A stretch of 64,000 nucleotides of DNA from an uncultured Lachnospiraceae bacterium (lineage in GTDB: Bacteria; Bacillota; Clostridia; Lachnospirales; Lachnospiraceae), in contig CAKRQV010000001.1 of the NCBI GenBank assembly GCA_934394565.1, positions 1 to 64,000 on the forward strand, written 5' to 3'. The notes below the pieces were generated by a model. That model searched no databases and was not told where the DNA came from. It saw only the letters and a program-made list of their open reading frames with translations. Position numbers and translations under genes: made by a program. This document shows positions 59,020 to 64,000 of the stretch, piece after piece (within the stretch, counting starts at the first letter, position 1; each line of letters starts with the position of its first letter).

Positions 59020-60120
59020 ATGCATAAAAATGATATAGTTAAAATCTACGGTGAATGCTACAAGGATATGACGATCGAACTGTTAGAGTACTGCAAGCTG
59101 GCGGAGCGGATTCCCAACACATCAGTGAGAGTCGGGATCAAGCCAAATCTGGTAGCACCGTCCGAGGCGTCCTGGGGTGCGACGACGCATCCCGAAGTTG
59201 TAGCCGGTATTATTGAATATCTGCAAAAACATGGATTTTTCAACCTGATCATGCTGGAAAGCTCCTGGGTGGGGGATAAAACTTCAGAATCCATCGAAGT
59301 GTGTGGGTATGACAAGCTGATCGAGACATACCATGTACCTTTCATAGATCTGCAAAAGGACAGCAACACAGAAAGAGACTGTGCAGGCATGGCACTTCAT
59401 ATCTGCGATACGGTGGAGACAGTAGATTTCCTGATCAATGTGCCGGTCTTAAAGGGACACTGCCAGACGAAGATGACCTGTGCACTCAAAAACATGAAAG
59501 GTCTGATCCCAAATACAGAGAAGCGGCATTTTCATGCCTGTGGCCTGCATCAGCCGATCGCCCATCTGAATGCGTATCTGCATCAGGATTTTATCGTGGT
59601 GGATCATATCTGCGGAGATCTGGATTTCGAAGACGGTGGCAACCCGGTTACGAGAAATTGTCTCATGGCTGGCTGCGATCCTGTGCTGATGGATGCGTAC
59701 TGCTGTGGGCTTTTGCATATTCCGGTGGAGGAAGTGCCGTATATCGGACTGAGCGCGGCACTGGGCGTCGGAAGCCCGGATGTGGAGCAGGCGCAGGTGA
59801 CTGTGATTGGCGAAAAGACGAAGTGGAATGAACTGGATCTGCCATATGCCACGAAGGTGGTAGAGCTGAAGGATGCTGTGGAGGAGGTCGATTCCTGCAG
59901 CGCCTGCTACGGGTATCTGCTTCCGGCACTGGATATGCTGAAGGAAGAGGGGCTGTTTGAGAAGCTGCAGGAGAAGATCTGTATCGGACAGGGCTACCGT
60001 GGAAAGACCGGGCAGCTGGGCGTAGGAAGCTGTACGTCTAAATTTGATTTCTGCGTGAAAGGTTGTCCCCCGACGGAGCAGGAGATATATGAGCAGTTGA
60101 AAGCATATATTTTGCAGTAG
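59020..60120 (+). CDS. DUF362 family protein
   Basis: A 366-residue protein of the DUF362 family: VRVGIKPNLVAPSEASWGATTHPEVVAGIIEYLQKHG, LINVPVLKGHCQTKMTCALKNMKGLIP, and HICGDLDFEDGGNPVTRNCLMAGCDPVLMDAYC are its hallmarks. C-terminal cysteines (CSACYG; GSCTSKFDFCVKGCPP) could hold an iron-sulfur cluster. The function is unproven; related proteins occur beside ferredoxins. The ATG at 59020 has GAGGAG upstream. A longer upstream frame runs through the terminator and into the aminopeptidase gene, so it is not used. Confidence 0.88.
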   Translation: MHKNDIVKIYGECYKDMTIELLEYCKLAERIPNTSVRVGIKPNLVAPSEASWGATTHPEVVAGIIEYLQKHGFFNLIMLESSWVGDKTSESIEVCGYDKLIETYHVPFIDLQKDSNTERDCAGMALHICDTVETVDFLINVPVLKGHCQTKMTCALKNMKGLIPNTEKRHFHACGLHQPIAHLNAYLHQDFIVVDHICGDLDFEDGGNPVTRNCLMAGCDPVLMDAYCCGLLHIPVEEVPYIGLSAALGVGSPDVEQAQVTVIGEKTKWNELDLPYATKVVELKDAVEEVDSCSACYGYLLPALDMLKEEGLFEKLQEKICIGQGYRGKTGQLGVGSCTSKFDFCVKGCPPTEQEIYEQLKAYILQ

Positions 60121-60143
60121 TCAGCAGGTGTTATACTGTGTAT

Positions 60144-61331
60144 TCAGAGGGAAAACTGCAGATAGTCCCGGATATAGAAGGCAAGGAGCAGTTCAAAACA
60201 GGTCTGGGGATCTTCGAGATCATAATGAAGTTCGTCTTTTAAAAGGCGGACTTTTTTATTTACGGTGTTCCGGTGGCAGTAGAGTATATCAGCTACCTGC
60301 TGGACGCTGCAGTCGGTTGCAAGATAGTGGCGGAGGATTTCAACACAGTTACCGTCTGTCTGTTTATCGTAATCGAGAACGGGCTGCAGTCTGCGGCGGA
60401 CATAGTCAGCCAGAACACCGCGGTCGCTGACAGAGAGCAGGATCTGGTAGACACCGAGGTCATCAAAGGCCAGTATGTTCTGGTGACGTGACTGAGCGAG
60501 CAGGGCGCTGGAGCGGGCGTGGAAGAAAGCGCGGGGGAGGTTGGCCAGTGTAGCGGCGGTGCTGCCTATGCCGATGGTCACGTGGGCATCTAGAAAGTGT
60601 TCTGTGAAAAAATCTCCCAGAGTATGCGCAATGGAGCTCATGCGGTATAGTTCACTCTGCGGAAGCAGAAGCAGGCAATAGCTGTCGGTGCAGCACAGAT
60701 GATGCTGGACGGACAGGTGGCGCATATGGCGGCGGATGGTACGGCTGATCCGGGTGTCCCTGGCAAAGGGAGCTGCCGGCTCGGCAGATTTCCGGGGCGT
60801 ATGGATATAGAGAAGCCCATAGGGCTGGCATACGGGGAAACCGTATTCCTCCAGCTGTGATAGCAGGACAGAGGTATCCTGTCGTTTGTGGATAAGCTGT
60901 AGCAGGGCCTGATCGATCTTTTCTGTATGCTGACTGTCGAGAAACAGACGGCTGTAGTAATCGTGGGTCACAGCGGTGATCGCCGTTTCCCAGGGCATGG
61001 TAAACAGCGGAAAATCTGCTTCGTCGCAGAGTGCGAGCAGCTTTTTTGTGATATGTTCCGACCGGATGTATTTGCCGGTGTTCAGGATCAGTCCACTGCT
61101 GTGTTCGGCAAGCAGACCTCTGACCAGATGGTATAGCCAGTCGGGATCTTCCTGACAGAGGATTCCAGTGGTAATAATGAGCTCTCCGCCATTTAAATAG
61201 CCGGGGCCGGCCAGGGACTCGGCAATGTAGATCCAGCTGACGGGGTTTTCAAGACCGGAAGCACCGGCGAGAAGCTGCAGGCCGTAAGTGGCATGGGTTT
61301 CATCATACAGGTTTTGTAAAAGGACAGACAT
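60144..61331 (-). CDS. PucR-type transcriptional regulator
   Basis: A 395-residue regulator with an N-terminal PucR domain (LQLLAGASGLENPVSWIYIAESLAGPGYLNGGELIITTG), a middle GGDEF-like CdaR region, and a C-terminal helix-turn-helix (LRHYLATDCSVQQVADILYCHRNTVNKKVRLLKDEL). Such proteins activate purine, GABA, proline or sugar-acid catabolic genes when the substrate is present. ACGGAGG precedes the ATG. It is divergent from the gabT-like gene, its likely target, and convergent with the DUF362 gene. Confidence 0.9.
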   Translation of the reverse strand: MSVLLQNLYDETHATYGLQLLAGASGLENPVSWIYIAESLAGPGYLNGGELIITTGILCQEDPDWLYHLVRGLLAEHSSGLILNTGKYIRSEHITKKLLALCDEADFPLFTMPWETAITAVTHDYYSRLFLDSQHTEKIDQALLQLIHKRQDTSVLLSQLEEYGFPVCQPYGLLYIHTPRKSAEPAAPFARDTRISRTIRRHMRHLSVQHHLCCTDSYCLLLLPQSELYRMSSIAHTLGDFFTEHFLDAHVTIGIGSTAATLANLPRAFFHARSSALLAQSRHQNILAFDDLGVYQILLSVSDRGVLADYVRRRLQPVLDYDKQTDGNCVEILRHYLATDCSVQQVADILYCHRNTVNKKVRLLKDELHYDLEDPQTCFELLLAFYIRDYLQFSL

Positions 61332-61606
61332 GGGTATACCTCCGTGTTAGCATACAGTTTTCAAAGCCACCGTGGAAAGCGGCAGAAAATCAATCTGCGC
61401 CGGGGCAGCTGTGATTGACAAAGAGGAAAACGTGCAATTCTTTCTCGATAGCTACGTTGCGCCCGGATAGCTGTTGCTCTATAAGGATGACGAAAACAGC
61501 AATGTGCTTTGAGTTACGCAAATGTCTCTGCCTGCGCAGAACTGATCTTGTATATGCCTGAGTATAGCTGGAAAAAGAGAAAATAGCAAGAAAATAAAGC
61601 AAAGAC

Positions 61607-61625
61607 AATGTGCTGTCAGCACATT
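61607..61625. promoter_or_regulatory. Candidate PucR operator
   Basis: AATGTGCTG-T-CAGCACATT is a perfect palindrome with 9-bp arms, lying 188 nt before the gabT-like start. Confidence 0.5.
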
Positions 61626-61700
61626 TGGCAGAAAAACAAGTGTGCCGGTGGAATCTGGATTTTGGGATGTATATATGAGATACTCTTTGCAGACAAGGAC

Positions 61701-61740
61701 AAAGGCGTTCGATGTGATTCGAATGTTTTTGCCTTTTTTT
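61701..61740 (+). terminator. Terminator-like hairpin in the gabT leader
   Basis: AAAGGC (61701-61706) pairs with GCCTTT at 61731-61736, with an inner GTTCG/CGAAT stem, followed by T-rich sequence. Placed 73 nt before the gene, it may act as an attenuator. Confidence 0.5.
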
Positions 61741-61812
61741 GTAATCAAAAGATCACAAATTGATCGTAAGGATCGATTTGGATGGATGTAAACAAAGAGG
61801 AGGAACACTATT

Positions 61813-63165
61813 ATGTTAAGAACTGATCTGCCGAAAATTATCACAGAAACTGTACCGGGTCCGAAAGCGGCCGCTGTGATCGAGAGAAGAAAAAATGCCA
61901 CACCAACAGCCATTGGCTGTGCCTATCCGGTTGTCATCGAACGTGGTGAAGGCGCTATGATCGAGGATGTGGATGGTAACAAATTCCTGGACTGGATTGG
62001 TGGTGTCGGTGTATTAAATATCGGTTTTTCCCAGCCGGAGGTTGTGGAGGCTGTAAAAGAGCAGGCAGATAAATATTTCCATGGAATGTTCAATATTGTA
62101 ACCCATGAGGGCTATGTGGCACTGGCTGAAAAGCTGGCGTCAGTCGCACCGGTAAAGGGAGAGAAGAAAAAAGTATTCTTTGCCAACAGCGGTGCAGAAG
62201 CCGATGAGAATGCAGTAAAAGTCGCAAAAGCCTTTACAAAGAGAAATAATATCATTGTTTTTTCCGGTGCGTTCCATGGCCGTACGCTGCTGACGATGTC
62301 CATGACATCAAAGAAAGCATATGCTGTGGGTATGGGACCGTTCCCGGATGGCATTTACAGAGCACAGTTCCCGTATTATTACCGTAATCCGGAAGGTATG
62401 CCGCAGGAAAAAGCCTGCCAGTATTATCTGGATTCCATCTATGCCGTATTTGAACAATGTGCACCGGCAGATACGATTGCAGCGATTGTTGTGGAGCCGC
62501 TGCAGGGCGAGGGCGGCTTTATTCCGGCACCGATCGAGTGGATCAAGGCTGTGCGTCAGATTTGTGATGACCATGGCATCATGCTGGTAGCAGACGAAGT
62601 ACAGTCCGGTTTCTGCCGTACAGGCCGCATGTTTGCTTCGGAATACTGGAAAGAAGCCGGTGTGCAGCCGGATATCATTGCCACGGCAAAATCCATCGCT
62701 GCAGGTGTGCCGTTGTCTGCGATCATTGCAAGAGAGGAGATCATGGAGGCTCCGGCAAAGGGAACAATCGGTGGTACCTTCTGTGGTAATGCGCTGGCAT
62801 GTGCAGCTGCATTAAAGACGATCGAGATCATGGAGAGGGATCATCTGGCTGACCGGTCGCTGGAGATCGGAAAGAAGGTTACAGAACGTTATAATGAATG
62901 GAAGGCTAAATATCCGGTGGTTGGTGATGTCAGAGGACTGGGCGGTATGATCGGTCTGGAGCTTGTAAAGGACCAGAAGACCAAGGAACCGGCACCGGAG
63001 CTGACAGCGGCTCTGATTCAGGAGTGTGCAAAGAATGGACTGATGATTGAGAATGCGGGAACGTATGGGAATGTGATCAGGTTTCTGGCACCGCTGGTGA
63101 TTACGGATGAGCAGCTGGAGGCAGGTCTTGAAATTATGGAAAAGGCTTTGGTAAAATGTATGTAG
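61813..63165 (+). CDS. gabT: Class III aminotransferase, GABA aminotransferase-like
   Basis: A 450-residue PLP enzyme. VFFANSGAEADENAVKVAKAFTKRNNIIVFSGAFHGRTLLTMSMT, VVEPLQGEGGF, LVADEVQSGFCRTGRMFASEY and the PLP Lys in DIIATAKSIAAGVPLSAI are the family signature. It probably moves the amino group of 4-aminobutyrate to 2-oxoglutarate, giving succinate semialdehyde. The next gene looks like 4-hydroxybutyrate dehydrogenase, which would reduce that product; this favours GABA over ornithine. GAGGAGG precedes the ATG. Regulated probably by the divergent PucR-type protein. Confidence 0.88.
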   Translation: MLRTDLPKIITETVPGPKAAAVIERRKNATPTAIGCAYPVVIERGEGAMIEDVDGNKFLDWIGGVGVLNIGFSQPEVVEAVKEQADKYFHGMFNIVTHEGYVALAEKLASVAPVKGEKKKVFFANSGAEADENAVKVAKAFTKRNNIIVFSGAFHGRTLLTMSMTSKKAYAVGMGPFPDGIYRAQFPYYYRNPEGMPQEKACQYYLDSIYAVFEQCAPADTIAAIVVEPLQGEGGFIPAPIEWIKAVRQICDDHGIMLVADEVQSGFCRTGRMFASEYWKEAGVQPDIIATAKSIAAGVPLSAIIAREEIMEAPAKGTIGGTFCGNALACAAALKTIEIMERDHLADRSLEIGKKVTERYNEWKAKYPVVGDVRGLGGMIGLELVKDQKTKEPAPELTAALIQECAKNGLMIENAGTYGNVIRFLAPLVITDEQLEAGLEIMEKALVKCM

Positions 63166-63181
63166 GATGATAGGAAGGACG

Positions 63182-63323
63182 CCAGGGACAGATCCCGGTT
63201 TGACATATCCTGTATGGGCTCTGCGCTCAGGCTCCGTCGGTCCGAGCCTGTAGTCTCGGACGCTTACTCGCTAAATTCGCTTAGATCCCATACAGGATAT
63301 GTCAAACCGAAATCTGTCCCTGG
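63182..63323. repeat. 142-nt branched palindrome
   Basis: CCAGGGACAGAT (63182-63193) pairs with ATCTGTCCCTGG (63312-63323), and the 22 nt at 63197-63218 are the exact reverse complement of 63287-63308; a 3-nt mismatch separates the two stems. CAGGCTC/GAGCCTG forms an inner arm. No T-run follows. It lies between the gabT-like gene and the dehydrogenase gene. Confidence 0.85.
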
Positions 63324-63363
63324 CTGTGCGTTGAAAAAAAGAGATAAAGGAGACGGATAGGCT

Positions 63364-64000
63364 ATGTTGGAGTTGATGATCAGGCCGGCAATATATAAGT
63401 ATGATACGGTGAAGAAGTTTTGTGAGGAAATTTCTCTTGGTGAGGGCGATCTTTTGCTGACGGGAGAGAGGACGTTTGAGAAGTATTTCAGGGATATGGG
63501 ACTGAAATGTGATGTGATTTTGCGGCAGAGGTATGGTAAGGGGGAGCCTACGGATGAGATGGCGGAGGCAATCTGTGAGGATATTCATGGAGAGCATAAG
63601 AGGATTGTAGCTGTGGGCGGCGGTACGATTCTGGATCTGGCGAAGCTGTATGCTTTGCGGGAGATGTCGCCGGTGGTGGATCTGTTTGATGGAAAGATCG
63701 TGCCTGTGAAGGATAAGGAGCTGATTCTGGTGCCGACCACCTGTGGAACGGGATCGGAGGTGACGAATATTTCGATTCTGGCGCTTAACAGCCGGGGGAC
63801 AAAGAAGGGACTGGCACATGAGGCTCTGTATGCGGATCGGGCCGTGCTGATCCCGGAGCTTCTGGAGGATATGCCGGACAGTGTGTTTGCGACGAGTTCG
63901 ATTGATGCACTGGTACATGCGGTGGAGTCGAGTCTGTCACCGAAGGGTAATGTGTACACCCGGATGTTTGGATATAAGGCGATCGAAATGATCCTGAAAG
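63364..64000 (+). CDS. 4hbD: 4-hydroxybutyrate dehydrogenase, iron-containing ADH family (cut by window end)
   Basis: The first 212 residues are present; the gene runs off the right edge. Fe-ADH motifs: VAVGGGTILDLAKL (NAD site), LVPTTCGTGSEVTNISI, and ATSSIDALVHAVES, with Asp and His metal ligands. The N terminus (RPAIYKYDTVKKFCEEISLGEGDLLLTGE) and LFDGKIVPVKDKELILVPTTCGTGSEVTN closely resemble what I recall of clostridial 4-hydroxybutyrate dehydrogenase, which reduces succinate semialdehyde. AAAGGAG lies about 10 nt before the ATG. It follows the gabT-like gene across a long palindrome. Confidence 0.85.
   Translation, partial: MLELMIRPAIYKYDTVKKFCEEISLGEGDLLLTGERTFEKYFRDMGLKCDVILRQRYGKGEPTDEMAEAICEDIHGEHKRIVAVGGGTILDLAKLYALREMSPVVDLFDGKIVPVKDKELILVPTTCGTGSEVTNISILALNSRGTKKGLAHEALYADRAVLIPELLEDMPDSVFATSSIDALVHAVESSLSPKGNVYTRMFGYKAIEMILK

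Larger units (their letters stand above)
61332..61812. other. Divergent regulatory region of PucR and gabT-like genes
   Basis: A 481-nt region without a convincing gene. It holds a 19-bp palindrome (61607-61625) and a terminator-like hairpin (61701-61740), both listed. GAGGAGG lies before the gabT-like start. Short frames here have no family resemblance. Confidence 0.55.

Noticed and set aside
1..64000. CRISPR arrays, tRNA and rRNA genes
   Set aside because: No regularly spaced repeats, cloverleaf-like sequences or rRNA segments were seen on either strand.

Overview
The window looks like the chromosome of a Gram-positive gut anaerobe of the Clostridia, most likely family Lachnospiraceae. The evidence is: strong AGGAGG ribosome-binding sites, a T-box in front of thrS, a rapZ-whiA pair, the Firmicutes order of the S10-spc-alpha ribosomal cluster, zinc-type S14, an enlarged L17, glutamine synthetase III, and a GABA to 4-hydroxybutyrate gene pair of the kind found in butyrate-forming clostridia. 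Genus is not resolved. Host genes look moderate in GC; one stretch (about 41.64-48.1 kb) is clearly more AT-rich.

Layout. 0-2.8 kb: lipoprotein, GNAT acetyltransferase and EamA exporter. 2.8-8.7 kb: an operon of TetR regulator, hypB, a 928-residue iron-sulfur flavoprotein, hypA and a DUF5692-like membrane protein; no hydrogenase is present. 8.8-19.7 kb: mainly membrane transport with local regulators: split chromate transporter, MarR + MATE, YtrA-type GntR + ABC transporter, SdpR/SdpI divergent from a second MATE pump with two palindromic operators, a DUF2798 protein and an NhaC-type antiporter. 19.7-28.2 kb: RhaM-like protein, HD-domain protein, T-box-controlled thrS, murB, rapZ, whiA, a GNAT, and a signal-peptidase-like protein that appears to have lost its catalytic residues.

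28.3-52.6 kb: the ribosomal superoperon (S10 to infA, then rpmJ to rplQ), with a structured leader before rpsJ, another between rpmJ and rpsM, and a pair of related hairpin repeats on either side of rpsH. Between infA and rpmJ, normally close neighbours, lies a 7.6-kb insertion. It starts beside a 208-nt palindrome with perfect 45-bp arms and holds two transcription units that look like defence genes: (a) an AAA15/OLD-like ATPase with a small TOPRIM protein (AbiL/PARIS/RloAB-like); (b) a soluble FtsK-type motor, an Mrr-like nuclease with a C-terminal HPD (J-like) segment, and a membrane protein with a JAMM/RadC-like site and BspA-type leucine-rich repeats. An arylamine N-acetyltransferase of host-like composition follows, and a fresh promoter restarts rpmJ-rplQ. 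Unit (b) matches no system I can name and is the best candidate for an undescribed one.

52.7-64 kb: lipid kinase, class II aldolase, glutamine synthetase III, M24 aminopeptidase, DUF362 protein, PucR-type regulator, and a divergent gabT-like aminotransferase followed, after a second long palindrome, by a 4-hydroxybutyrate dehydrogenase gene that runs off the window end. No tRNA, rRNA, CRISPR array, transposase or integrase was seen.
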